From positions 1,984,001-2,048,000 of the forward strand of contig JANEZZ010001676.1 of assembly GCA_026122225.1 (NCBI GenBank): DNA of 64,000 nucleotides, written 5' to 3'. This DNA comes from Heloderma charlesbogerti (taxonomy: Eukaryota > Chordata > Lepidosauria > Squamata > Helodermatidae). Of this stretch, positions 32,704 through 42,475 are shown in pieces. The translations under genes and the position numbers were made by a program. The number at the start of each line of letters is the position of its first letter. Position 1 is the first letter of the stretch. A model generated the notes under the pieces. That model saw only the letters and a list, made by a program, of their open reading frames with translations, made no database searches and was not told where the DNA came from.

Positions 32704-32775
32704 GTGGATTTCATAGAATACTCATAGAACAATAGGGTTGGAAGGGGCCTTTAAGGCCATCGAGTCCATTTACAG
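32704..32775 (-). mobile_element. CR1 LINE 3' tail, minus
   Basis: TCATAGAATACTCATAGAAC, AATAGGGTTGGAAGGGGCCT and TTAAGGCCATCGAGTCCATT is the reverse complement of a CR1 3' terminus. Confidence 0.75.
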
Positions 32776-32984
32776 ATTTATAGTTATTTAAACTCTATTA
32801 AAAATGTGCAGAAATCTCATTTTCTTCCCGATTGGGGCCAGAGGGGTGGTGCAGATAGACTACCCAGGTGAGAACTAAAAAGCAGTGGGATGCGTACAGG
32901 TTGCCAGCCGCATCATTGCCTTTCTCCAGATGGGCTTCTGTAAAGGTGAAAGCTGATGCCAAGTGTAACGCAGCCCAGGCGCTC

Positions 32985-33070
32985 TCTAACGCCCTAATTA
33001 TTCCATGCGTGTTTCCGTAATTTACACTCTCCAGCAACCGAGTCATCAATAATTAATGCATTACCTGTCT
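32985..33070. promoter_or_regulatory. Candidate conserved non-coding element
   Basis: CGCCCTAATTATTCCATGCG, CCGTAATTTACACTCTCCAG and CATCAATAATTAATGCATTA form a compact, repeat-free, homeodomain-site-rich block. Inference from composition only. Confidence 0.3.
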
Positions 33071-34551
33071 CTGCCGGTGAGGTTGTTGGGGAGATTTAAG
33101 AGTATGCTTTGAGAAGGGGTGGAGAAGAGGAGGAATGACAAAAGGAAGCAACAAGGCTCCCACTTGCAGCCTTTTTGCTAATTCACTTGCCACCTCTGTT
33201 CAAGCAGGTGGCCTGTCATGCACACGCTGGCCCCTTCCTGCTGCCCAGCTCCAGTGCAGGCCAGGGTGTCTTCTTGTCATTTCTGACTCCAGCTTTTGTG
33301 CCTTGTTAATGATCAAAGCTCAGGGATGAAACCTTTGTATATCAATCTATCTTGCTCACTTGTTCATTCCCTTGTGCTCCCTCACACACACCTTTTGCTT
33401 CAGAAAGCAGCACAGTTTCTCTTCTGGCAGATACAAAATTATCTTGGGATCATGCAGGCTTTGTGCCTTTTACTCTAGTTCAGGCATCTGCTGGTGTGTG
33501 TAAGCACTGACCCTTTTTTCACGCATTCTGCTGCAGCTGTCACTTGGATGGGCCTGTCTTGTTTGCTTTGCATCTTGGGCCCTTTCTTGACTAGCCTGCT
33601 TCTTCCAGGTTTTTTCCTCTTTAAAACAGGTAGGATTTTGCATTGGCAAGCAGCCAACGGATGAATTCATAATGCTGTTGGTCAGTTGGAGGAAGGGTCA
33701 CGCCTCCTCTGTTTGTCCTCTGCACCTCCTGTTTCTGCCATTTTCCTCCTTCCTCTTCCACTTCCTCCCTTGTGGGTGTGCACTCCCATTTACTCTTTAA
33801 GAAGAACTTGAGGAGTGTGTGTGTGCAAATGGATGCCATGGTATATATTTCCACCCTGGATGCTTTGTGAAAAGACAAGAAAAGGAGCATTTGTGTAAAC
33901 GTAGCAAGATCGGTGAAAGGGTGAACAGGGATCAGCTCAGGAAGCCAGCACCTATAATGACCAGGAACAAAAATTTTCTTGCAAACCTCAAAAAGCGCAC
34001 CTATGTTTTTGTTAGATGTGTCCTCAACTGGTAGCTTTTCCAGATTGTCTCAACCACAGCCAGGATGCAAACTGCTTTTTAAATCCTTGTAACCCTGCTT
34101 CTTTACCAAGGCTGGCAAAATCCTAGAACATTTGATGCTGACAACTAGGCATTTGAGATATATTTTTCCCCACAGGCTTAGTAGCTGCAAATCAGATGAT
34201 GACCTAGGAACTGAAGGAATGTAGCCTACACAATGTTCCTAGGTGGCCTCTTCATTCGCTCTCGGGACTTAACGTAGGGCACACTTTGGGGTTTCACCCC
34301 AGTTTCAGACCTGTTCAGATGCCAGGTGCCCTATGACAGAAATCCTGTGAATTGTGGTCCTTTGAAAGTCTGGGCATTTCTAGCCATCTATTCTCAGCAC
34401 TCACCCCAAACTGTCATTTCCATGATACTTTGTCTGGGAAAAGCCATACTGTTAAATCAGTTTCAGTCGGTTTACATTTGCAATATAGATGAGCCTGTAC
34501 TGGGGGTGTTGATTCCCAACTTGTAGCCCAAATGTGTAACTTTAAACCAGT
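33071..34551. other. No gene seen
   Basis: Unique DNA without recognised repeats or exons; short open frames only. Confidence 0.35.
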
Positions 34552-34750
34552 TAGGAACATAGGTTGCTACCTTATACTGAGTCAGCCCCCCGGTCCATCT
34601 AGCCCAGTATTGTTGACACTGACTGGCAGCAATGGCTCTCCAGGGTTTCAGGCAGGATTTCTTCTCAGCCCTACCTGAAGATGCTGGGAATCAAACTTGG
34701 GACCTTCTGCATGCAAAGCAAGGGGTCTACCACTGAGCTACAAGCCCCTA
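34552..34750 (-). mobile_element. tRNA-SINE, full-length, minus
   Basis: The minus strand reads a tRNA-like head (TTGTAGCTCAGTGGTAGACC; TTGCTTTGCATGCAGAAGGT; CCCAAGTTTGATTCCC), body (AAACCCTGGAGAGCCATTGC; CAGTCAGTGTCAACAATACT), and 3' end (GGCTAGATGGACCGGGGGGC; TGACTCAGTATAAGGTAGCA; CCTATGTTCC). It is a good reference copy for the family. Confidence 0.85.
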
Positions 34751-35655
34751 TAGCTTCTTGTGCAACCCTCACAGACCCCCTGGATGGCTGCTCCCTCCCT
34801 TCCTCTTGTGATAGCCCTTCTGATTTGTAAACGCTCTCAGTGCCTCTCCCAACATCTCTTTCCTGCCCCTTTCATCTTCTTTGGTATGTCATTGCATGTG
34901 GCAGGGGCTTGCAGCATTTTCCTCTTCTCCTGGCATGGGAACACAAATGAATTTTGACATAACGCTTAATTTATTATATTTTTTTTACAGAAAATTGCAC
35001 TTAAAAGCCTGGGTGGGGGAGGCTGTTTGCTGCCAGACGCCCACTTGATGTGCCCGTCCCTTCCACCTGCTGTTTGTCTGAGAGAGCTGGAGTGTCCACC
35101 ACCGATAACAAATGTGCTGGAGTGGCTGCCGTTCGGCCAACAGGCTCTGCCAGCTCAGCTTGTAATCAGCAGAGCAGTCTTCCAACGGGCTTTCGTGCCA
35201 AGCGCTTACCATCCTGCTTGGCCCTGCATATGCTGTGGAGATCACCAACCTGCCCATCAAGAAGTCGGCTCTGGCCCCAGTTAGCGTTACCCTGGTGACG
35301 GGGAAAGGTTGACTCCAGATTGTACTGAATGAAAACTCAACCCGTGTGTGTGCGTCTGTGTCTGTGCATCTCTGTGCGCGCTGGTGCCCGGTTCACCTGC
35401 CAACTTGTTTTTGTGCAAACTGGCCTCAGATAGCAACCCCAGTCTGACTGGTTCCTTTGGACACAATTGGCTGCCGCCAAACCTTCAAGCAGTTGGCTCT
35501 ATAGGCCTGTCTAAACATGCGTCATCGAGGTGGGATGATCCTTGCACAAGGAAGATGTTTGCCTGAAATTGCGCCCTGTGGGAATTTTGTGCAACATAAG
35601 AGGCTCAGTGAAAGCCTTGAAAAGCCTCCCCACCCCCATCTGCCAAATTCCCTAT
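34751..35655. other. No gene seen
   Basis: Unique sequence with a short GT/GTGTCTGTG patch at 35344-35380. Confidence 0.35.
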
Positions 35656-35738
35656 ACCAGAGCAGGGGAACTGGTGGATGAACTCCTGCTCCCATCATCC
35701 TGTACCATTGGCCAGGCTGATGGGAATTGGATGTGGAC
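35656..35738. mobile_element. Eroded palindromic MITE
   Basis: AGCAGGGGAACTGGTGGATG, CTCCTGCTCCCATCATCCTG, CCATTGGCCAGGCTGATGGG, AATTGGATG: shortened copy of the GGGGAAC-ended subfamily lacking most of the right arm. Confidence 0.45.
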
Positions 35739-36608
35739 AGAACAATATAAAGATTGTAATGGAGGAGAGAGAGGGAGGGAATGCTGCTGGGCACGTGAGG
35801 AGTGTATCACTCTTGCAACGTAAAGTAATTGCAGCCAGGCCAGCTATGCCCATCCTTGGGGATAAAGACTTCCAGGGCAGGTGAGACAAGTTCAACATGA
35901 ATGATCTCTCACTTTCAGAATAATCCCTCAACATCCTGTGCATCTCCTCTGTCCCTCCTGGTTGGGCCACGCTTGTTTTCTTGCTTCCCATCCCCATGAC
36001 TTGCTTTCCCTTCCGGGTCCATCAGCCGACCTGCAGCTCCTTCTGGCCTATCCTCCACACCTCTTGCCTGTGCCTTCCTCCAAGCTGGTGGTAGGCTTAA
36101 TTAGAGTCCTGCCAGACTTTTGCCTTCCCTGCCCTGGCTGAATTGCTTTCCTGTTGACGCAGGCTCTTCCGTGCTCTCCAGTGGCAAGGCGGCCCACCAG
36201 CTGCCTGCTTTGGCCATCTCCCAGGCCAAGAGGCACAGCTGCTTTGGGGAGACGGCCTCAAGCTCCGGGGCTGTGCATTTTTTGTTTTCTCCCCACCATC
36301 GCTCATGCGAATTTTGGCAGCTTCCCATGGCTGACTCTCCGTCATCCGAAGCTCCTTCAGATCAGCTTGACTCGAGCAAGAAAAATCTGGCTCTCTAGAT
36401 CCACTTTCCTGTCTGGACCATCTCTGCACCCCCACCCCACCCCCACTTTTGATTCCAACAGAGATAAAGGCCCAGGCCATCGCTGGTACGCCGAGGCAGC
36501 TTGGCTGATGTCGTTCCCCGGCTGCTAGTCAGCTGGGCAGCCAGATGGACACTTCAGACGGAAGTTTCGCTTCTCGCTGCAGTTTGGAACACAAAACGCT
36601 TTTGTTGT
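35739..36608. other. No gene seen
   Basis: Unique sequence. Open frames on both strands at 36097-36528 overlap each other and show no domains. Confidence 0.35.
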
Positions 36609-36609
36609 A

Positions 36610-36657
<48 letters not shown>
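36609..36657. repeat. (AAAG)n microsatellite
   Basis: About twelve AAAG units, 45 bases upstream of a palindromic MITE. Confidence 0.95.
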
Positions 36658-36701
36658 CTGACGGCTGTTAATTTCAAGGATCTGAGGCTAGCTGTTGCTT
36701 C

Positions 36702-36837
36702 AGCCTTCCCCAACCTGGTCCCTACCACTTGTGTTGCACTGCAGCTCCCACCATCCCCACTTAGCATCATAATTGCAATGGGAATGATGGGAGCTGCAGT
36801 CCAACACAACTGGTGTGCACCAGGTTGGGGAAGGCTG
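36702..36837. mobile_element. Palindromic MITE, well preserved
   Basis: AGCCTTCCCCAACCTGGTCC and GCACTGCAGCTCCCACCATC on the left; GATGATGGGAGCTGCAGTCC, AACACAACTGG and CACCAGGTTGGGGAAGGCT on the right. The centre reads TTAGCATCATAATTGCAATG. Confidence 0.85.
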
Positions 36838-37689
36838 CCTTCCTTGATATGGCGGTAGAGGGTGACTAGGCTAGATGGGCCATTGCTCCGGCTCTGCAAG
36901 GCCACGACTGAGGCTGCAGAGCTCTCCTCCTTTGCTTCTGTGGATGGAAAAATGGGAAAGAGGAGCCCCTCTACAGATGCAGCAGGGGAGAGCCCTTCGC
37001 CAGGTCAACTGCGCAGCCCAGCCAAGGCACACCTTCTGTAATGGTGCAGTGAGCCACATGCAGTGCCTGTCAACTAGGCAGCGGCCATATCTCCCTCTTC
37101 CTCTCTGTACTAACATCAGACGGGGGTGGCAGGGGGAGAGAGAGTATCTATCACAGAGGGCCTGGATGGTTTTGGTTTCACTATTTGTGACAACAGGTTT
37201 GCCGAGGGCTAAACTGCCTCTGCATCTCATCAGCTGGTCTTGCTCTGTTGCCGAAGGCCAATTCACAGGCAAGCAGGTCCAGGGATGCACGATTGATTGT
37301 CTCGTATCCCTGGCACTTGTGAATTTCTGAAGTCCATGGGCTAGAAAGATTTCTGGAAACAAGTCTTGTAAGCACCAGGATGGGACTGGCAGGGGGAACC
37401 GCAGATCAAGATCCAGCACGGAAGGGTGAGGGGGCTGTCCCCTCTTGCTTCAGGGCTTTCCACCTGAAATAGGCTGGATGTCATAACCCCAAACCACTCC
37501 GTTGCATGACCTGTGCCAGCTTCCTGTTGAGACCGAGAGGATCGCTTCCTTGGTGAAAGATGTGCAGGGCTGGGCTGGCGCAAAGCCACCTGCTCTAAGG
37601 GCAGGACTGTTGACCCACACGCCACCCCAACTGCCCACAGATCCACCCGTGCAGTCGCGGGCCACAGTGTGCCACAACCTAAGAGCAGG
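36838..37689. other. No gene seen
   Basis: Unique, fairly GC-rich. The longest open frame (36871-37419, minus) overlaps frames on the other strand and has no recognisable domain. Confidence 0.35.
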
Positions 37690-37880
37690 CTGGAGGCTGC
37701 ATTGTACTGAATCAGACCAGCTGGCTCCATCTAGCTCAGTATTGTCAATTCCGCCTGGCAGGATCTCTCCAGGGTTTCAGGCAGTGCCTTTCCCAGCTCA
37801 ACCTGGAGATGCCGGGGATTGAACCCAGGACCTTTTGCACACAAAGCCTGTGCTTGACCTCTGAACTATGGCCCTTCCCC
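37690..37880 (-). mobile_element. tRNA-SINE, minus
   Basis: TGGAGGCTGCATTGTACTGA, ATCAGACCAGCTGGCTCCAT, CTAGCTCAGTATTGTCAATT, AGGGTTTCAGGCAGTGCC, CCGGGGATTGAACCCAGGAC, then GAACTATGGCCCTTCCCC: reverse complement of the family, with a diverged head. Confidence 0.8.
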
Positions 37881-38060
37881 TTCCTTCTGTGAGCAAGGCA
37901 AGCCACACACTGCAGGAGAAGATGAGAAAGAACCCCCTGCCCTCATACACAGGGTCATAAGCCAAATATGCCTGGTGGTCAAATTTAGAGTGGCAACATT
38001 TCATCAATTTTTTTTTCTTAAAAAACAAACACCTTACATGTTGGCTCTCATTAATTAGGC

Positions 38061-38080
38061 AACAGTTTTTTAAAACTGTT
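38061..38080. repeat. Perfect 20-bp palindrome in an AT-rich block
   Basis: AACAGTTTTTTAAAACTGTT is close to perfectly self-complementary and is flanked by TTAATTAGG and TTAATTAG. The surrounding 38040-38120 is AT-rich and repeat-free, a possible regulatory module. Confidence 0.5.
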
Positions 38081-38138
38081 AATTAGTTTTAATAAATACT
38101 GCAGATTGCAAGTTCCATCTTAGGAGGGCATTCCCCCA

Positions 38139-38212
38139 TCTCTCTCTCAGAGGACGGAATGCCTCTTCCAAGGCTTGTATGGGAAGAGGCATTCCATCCT
38201 GTGTGTGAGAGA
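38139..38212. other. 74-nt long hairpin
   Basis: TCTCTCTCAGAGGACGGAAT and GCCTCTTCC pair with GGAAGAGGCATTCC and ATCCTGTGTGTGAGAGA around a 12-nt loop (AAGGCTTGTATG). The inner 18 bp pair almost perfectly; the outer part has a few mismatches. The size suits a microRNA precursor, but a small foldback element is equally possible. No strand can be preferred. Confidence 0.5.
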
Positions 38213-38492
38213 AAAAGGAAGGGCTCTTCTAAAGTGGAACCTCCTGCCAGACATGCATGCGTCAACTGAACTTAAAAAAAGGTTGGCTTTTCTTCTGAAT
38301 GATTGGATTGCTCCATTCAGAGGCAAATGTATGCAAATTAAATTAAATCTCGTAGAATTAATAGACCTAAGATTTTTTTAACCAGGTTACAACTGTCATG
38401 AAATTCCTTCCGGATGCTTAATAGGACTTGCCTATTGGCAAAACCTATCCACTGCATCATTCTACAGGAATTCTTTGGATCTACCACGTGTC

Positions 38493-38640
38493 AATATCTC
38501 ACCAGTAGAGGACCTGATTTGCATGCAGAAGGTCCCAGGTCCAATCCTTAGCGTCTCCAATTTCAAAAAAAAGTGTGGGGATGAGATTGCAGGGGACCTG
38601 GCAGGGCTAATGGTCTGGTCCAGTGTAAGGCACGTTCGCA
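38493..38640 (+). mobile_element. tRNA-SINE, plus
   Basis: TCACCAGTAGAGGACCTGAT, TTGCATGCAGAAGGTCCCAG, GTCCAATCCTTAGCGTCTCC, GGGACCTGGCAGGGCTAATG, GTCTGGTCCAGTGTAAGGCA. The head is 5'-truncated and the body shortened. Confidence 0.7.
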
Positions 38641-39132
38641 AACCAACTGCTGCTTATCTGAATACCAGGAGTTGAGTAGTTGTTGCAAGATCTGTTTCTT
38701 CAAGAGTGTGTGTGTGGGGGGGACGTACACACACGCACACACAGACACATGCTTGTGTGCGTGCCTGTATAAATACACAAAACTACCTCCCTGTGATGCA
38801 GGGCAGCAATTGTTAGCAGATGGTGCTGGTATTAGGAAAATGAAAATACATGCAATAAATTTGCTATTTGCCAGCGTTAATTTCTTATCCCTAGGTAAAA
38901 CCTTCCCGCTGGCCTCTACCACACCATCTGCGTGTTCATAAAATACATTATGCTGGGATTGATCGGCTGTGTGTGAGCATGTGCTGTTCTGTGCACACCC
39001 AGGTCTATGCTGCTCATGAAAGGGAAACAGGGCAGAGGATTTTGATCAGAACCTGGATAGTTTGCTAACCCAGATCCCAAAAACCCCTTCTGCACTCAAA
39101 CCTCAATGGTTCCACTCAGTGGAGTGGAAGAC
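38641..39132. other. No gene seen
   Basis: Contains a GT/AC tract with inverted halves (38704-38762) and unique AT-rich DNA at 38820-38890. Confidence 0.35.
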
Positions 39133-39441
39133 TGTCATGACCCCCAGCCCTCGAGCCTTCCAGTGTGCAGCAGAAGATTCTGATGAGGATGAGGCACAGG
39201 CTACTTCCTCAGGAGCAGGACAGTCCGTTCCTTATTTAGGGCCCTCCTGGCCAGAGGACTCAGCCCTGCCCTCATCTTTGGGCTCAGACGACAAGGGCGT
39301 TTTAACAAACCAGTCCGTTCTTCCAGGAGGGGCAGAGCTGACCACGCTACAGGTCTTGGCAGCCTACATAAGGCTTCAGTTGGCTTTAGCTACCTGCTGA
39401 GACAGCATCCTCCTGTTGTCCTAATAAAGTTCCAGCCAGCA
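39133..39441. mobile_element. Solo LTR, 309 bp, with target duplication
   Basis: The element starts TGTCATGACCCCC and ends CCAGCCAGCA, giving TG...CA termini. AGAC occurs just before it (39129-39132) and just after (39442-39445). An AATAAA polyadenylation signal lies at 39423-39428, 14 bases before the end, which sets the plus strand as the likely orientation. No second LTR, primer-binding site or polyprotein is present, so it is a solo LTR left by recombination. Gypsy-type is most likely from the 4-5 bp duplication. A 112-residue open frame at 39062-39400 is LTR sequence, not a gene. Confidence 0.65.
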
Positions 39442-39452
39442 AGACCCACTTG

Positions 39453-39567
39453 TTGTTGTTGTTCAGTCGTTCAGTCGTGTCCGACTCTTCGTGACCCCAT
39501 GGACCATAGCACGCCAGGCCTTCCTGTCCTGCGCTCTCTCCCGGAGTGTGCTCAAGTTCATATTCAT
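39453..39567 (-). mobile_element. BovB 3' fragment, 115 bp, with 12-bp target duplication
   Basis: TTGTTGTTGTTCAGTCGTTC, AGTCGTGTCCGACTCTTCGT and GACCCCATGGACCATAGCAC match the 3' terminus of the BovB at 52022. AAGACCCACTTG flanks it on both sides (39441-39452, 39568-39579). It landed on the last base of the solo LTR, so it is younger than the LTR. Severe 5' truncation is usual for LINE insertions. Confidence 0.9.
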
Positions 39568-39910
39568 AAGACCCACTTGGAACTATCCATAGTCCTGCTT
39601 TCTTCCTGCCCTGATCTTGTTACCAGCTTCCCCTGTGAAGCTTAAGGAACCAGAGAACGGGACAAAGACCCACTGGGCTTGGTTTGAGAGCATTTGCTGC
39701 AGGCTACTTTCCATAGTTGTCCACCTTATCCCAGAGGCTCAGTACTAGTACGTGAACTGTAGCCCCTGCTCAGAAGTAAGTTTGCAGGTACCTAGAGCCA
39801 AATATAACCCTTACTTCTTGGGAGAGGAACAAAGGGTACAAAGTGATTGGTACAGAAGTTATCAGTCTTCTATTCAGTGTTCAATTTGCCAGATGAGAAG
39901 TATAGGCATG

Positions 39911-40083
39911 TTGTTGTTCAGTCGTTAAGTCGTGTCTGACTCTTAATGACCCCATGGACCATAGCACGCCAGGTCTTCCTGTCCTCCGCTGTCTCCCGGA
40001 GTATGCTCAAGTTCATATTCATTGCATCAATGATGCTATCTAGCCATCTCATCCTCTGCCGTCCCCTTCTCCTTTTGCCCTCC
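39911..40083 (-). mobile_element. BovB 3' fragment, about 173 bp
   Basis: GTTGTTGTTCAGTCGTTAAG, TCGTGTCTGACTCTTAATGA, CCATAGCACGCCAGGTCTTC up to CCCCTTCTCCTTTTGCCCTC is co-linear with 52025-52202. It is more diverged than the fragment at 39453. Target duplication not seen. Confidence 0.88.
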
Positions 40084-40349
40084 CAAAAATCCAGAACAGA
40101 GGGGAGATTATCCCAATAACTTGGGGGGGGGAGAGTGAATGTGGTAATGGAAAGGCATTTTGCACCTGCTCAGAGGCACACTGTTCACACATTCTGAAGC
40201 TAAGCCCCAACAGTTTCCTGCTTGAACATTATGGGGTACACTGTAGGGGGATGCCTCTGCAAGGAGCTATAGCTCAGTGGCAGGGCACCTGCTTTGCATG
40301 CCTATGGTCCCATGTTCAAACCCTAGCATCTCCATTTAAAGGAGCTCAG

Positions 40350-40821
40350 TGTTTTGTCTAGCTCACCTCCAGGTTCCCAGGGGAGCCAATCTGAAGGAGT
40401 TGCACTTACTGAAAGGGCAAGGCAGAATCAAGTCTAAGGAAGTAGGATGGCCAGGCCCTGGACAGCTCTATTCTGGTTGGAGCCCACTCAGGAACAGCTG
40501 TTGTCTCAGCAACATGCAGAGGTCTTCAGAGGCTTTATGGAGGCTTCTTGATCTAGACCTGCTATTAACCCCACCTCCTCTGAGGAGCTCTTTGTCTCTT
40601 AAAGGGCCATTGCTTGATCCTTCAGCCACTGGGTCCTCTGGCATGGGTTTGGTGAGGACTGCATTGCGGGGGGGGGGGGGGTGCCTTCTGAGTCTGAAGA
40701 GTCTGGTAAAGCCACATCCTCTGGCCCAGAAGATCCTGGGATGGCTCACTGGACATTGCCTCCTCCATCTCAGCATCCTCCTCTGGGCTGGAGCGGCAGA
40801 TCAAGGCCCAAGAACAGTATA
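40350..40821. mobile_element. Solo LTR, 472 bp, inside a SINE
   Basis: The segment begins TGTTTTGTCTAGC and ends GAACAGTATA. CTCAG is found immediately before (40345-40349) and after (40822-40826), a 5-bp target duplication. The terminal CA expected for an LTR reads TA. It holds a 14-G run (40668-40681). No internal retroviral or gypsy region accompanies it, so it is a solo LTR; superfamily is inferred from the 5-bp duplication. Orientation is uncertain. Confidence 0.7.
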
Positions 40822-40888
40822 CTCAGAGTAGGCTTGGAAAGTCTACCCTCTGCCTCAGACCTTGGAGAGCCATTGCCAGTCAGAGTAG

Positions 40889-40975
40889 GCCAACCTTCCC
40901 CAACCTGGTGCCCTTCAGATGTTTTGGACTACAATCCCTATTATCCCCAGCCAGAGTAGCCAGGGGAAGGCTGGC
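40889..40975. mobile_element. Palindromic MITE inside a SINE
   Basis: GCCAACCTTCCCCAACCTGG and TGTTTTGGACTACAATCCCT at the left, CAGCCAGAGTAGCC and GGGGAAGGCTGGC at the right. The SINE empty site would read AGAGTAGACAATG, so TAG is present on both sides of the insertion. The 87-bp copy is internally deleted but has both ends. Confidence 0.85.
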
Positions 40976-41026
40976 ATAGACAATGTCAAACCAGATGGAT
41001 CCCAGTTCAAGGCAGCTTCATGTAAC

Positions 41027-42002
41027 CGTATCTTTTTCTGCAACATGTAAAGAATGTCCCTGATCCATGGACTTTGCAACCATCCTTAATATTGGACTCA
41101 CCTCCTTCCTTCTTCCCCAACCACTTTTTTGCAATTGTCCATCTGCATGCTGAAACAGGAGCTAACTTTTTATGATGCTCGCTGCATGGGGGAGCGGGGT
41201 TAAACTCCCCCCCCCCGCATCTGTCCAATTAAGGCCAAATCTGTATTTCGCCTGACATGCTGCCCCGTCCGCCTTCCCAAATGAGGCGATTAACAGGCAG
41301 TTTCTTTCCTGCGCCTCGCAGCACCCGTCTCCTCCTGTGTGTGGCGGGATTGATAGAGATTGCAGCTGACCTTTGCTAGGACAGGGAGTATTATCATTAA
41401 TACTTCTGTATTTCCCTGGGTTCGTATGACGCATAAATCTCATATCAACTCAAGCAGGCAAAATAATCTGCCAGACGCTGTTATTAATACACCCCACCCC
41501 TCGCTGCGTAAGCGCTTTGTTATGCTCTCTGCAACAAAAGGCAAAAAACACCAGGTATTCCAGCGGGGCTGTTGGTGCGGGGAGCAGGGGCGGGCAAAAT
41601 GGAGGCATCCAGGTCTGATTTTGATAGATTTTTGCATCTTTGAGGCAGCATCCTTGGTCTCTTCTGCCTCGCAGGAATCTCTTCATCAGAGTGGGTCTAT
41701 CCCAGTGGTGTAGTGGTAAATTCTGAAGTGCAGGCACTCATCATAACAGTCTCCATAGCCATGCCTTCAAGGGGAGCCCAAAATGCAGGTGTTAATCCAT
41801 ATTTCCCTCTCTCTGTGTGTACTATATATGTCTTTTGTAAAGCTATTGGGTCTTAATTGCCCATTCCAGACCAAGCCACCCCAGAATACTTTGCATTACA
41901 GCAGGGATCGCTCAGAACAATATATTGCTGCTGGGAAAATCAATTTGCCCCCAGCTACTGTTAGAAAAATAGCTAAGCTCAGAAGGAACAGGGAAGCCTA
42001 GG
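41027..42002. other. No gene seen; possible regulatory block
   Basis: Unique DNA. The part 41330-41540 is repeat-free with AT-rich words (GAGTATTATCATTAATACTT, AAATAATCTGCCAGACGCTG). At 41703-41760 a tRNA-like CAGTGGTGTAGTGGTAAATT occurs that may start an unrecognised repeat. C-run at 41208-41216. Confidence 0.3.
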
Positions 42003-42037
42003 CAGTGTGTGTGTGTATGTGTATGTGTGTGTGTGTA
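42003..42037. repeat. Interrupted (GT)n microsatellite
   Basis: GT units interrupted by two ATGT steps. Confidence 0.9.
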
Positions 42038-42390
42038 CACAGATGATTTCATCGTCCCCATCTGTAGTTGGACCTGGTGAGCCCTGCCTCCCACTCACCA
42101 CTGGTGTGTCCTTATTTTAGAAGTGGATTAGGATGCCTTTGGGCAACTTGGTGAGGAAATCAAGCCAGCGCTGCTTACCGAGGCCTTCCTTGCCCCCCAC
42201 CCCACAGTGCTGTAACAGGTCTTTGTTTTCTAATCCCTTCCCCTTCCGTTGCACCTGGCAAAGGCAAACAGCTTTGCATTCTGCTCTCTTTGCACAAAAA
42301 TGGGAATGCTTCGATCACGATATTGCCTCCAAGCGGCAAGTTACAGAGGAGATGCACAAGGTTATCTTTGGACACCTGTTTTATCCGTGT

Positions 42391-42475
42391 ACGGCGTATT
42401 AGGATGTCAGACTTGGACTGGGGAGATCTGGGTTCAAACCCCACACTCAGCTGTGGAGCTCGCTGGGTGGCCTGG
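42391..42475 (+). mobile_element. MIR/CORE-like SINE fragment
   Basis: ATTAGGATGTCAGACTTGGA, GATCTGGGTTCAAACCCCAC, ACTCAGCTGTGGAGCTCGCT, GGGTGGCCTGGAATGAACT match the head and start of the core of the 12036 SINE. The 3' half is missing or highly diverged. Confidence 0.65.

Larger units (their letters stand above)
40264..41026 (+). mobile_element. tRNA-SINE in three pieces, split by an LTR and a MITE
   Basis: Piece 1 (40264-40349): GGAGCTATAGCTCAGTGGCA, TTTGCATGCCTATGGTCCCA, TGTTCAAACCCTAGCATCTC. Piece 2 (40827-40888): AAAGTCTACCCTCTGCCTCA, GACCTTGGAGAGCCATTGCC, AGTCAGAGTAG. Piece 3 (40976-41026): GACAATGTCAAACCAGATGG, AAGGCAGCTTCATGTAACC. Joined in order they give one continuous copy of the family, so the two intervening segments are later insertions. 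Confidence 0.82.

Noticed and set aside
36871..37419. 182-codon minus-strand open frame
   Set aside because: No recognisable domain; overlapping frames on the plus strand; composition of GC-rich unique DNA.
38704..38762. GT/AC inverted stretch as a functional hairpin
   Set aside because: Complementarity follows trivially from adjoining GT and AC simple repeats.
39062..39400. 112-codon acidic open frame
   Set aside because: It lies almost wholly in the solo LTR at 39133-39441.
39453..39567. Sauria SINE tail
   Set aside because: Sauria SINEs share only a short BovB 3' end; the match here extends too far upstream into BovB, so it is a truncated LINE.
41703..41760. tRNA-like start CAGTGGTGTAGTGGTAAATT as a SINE or hAT end
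   Set aside because: No B box, tail, inverted partner or second copy seen in the window.
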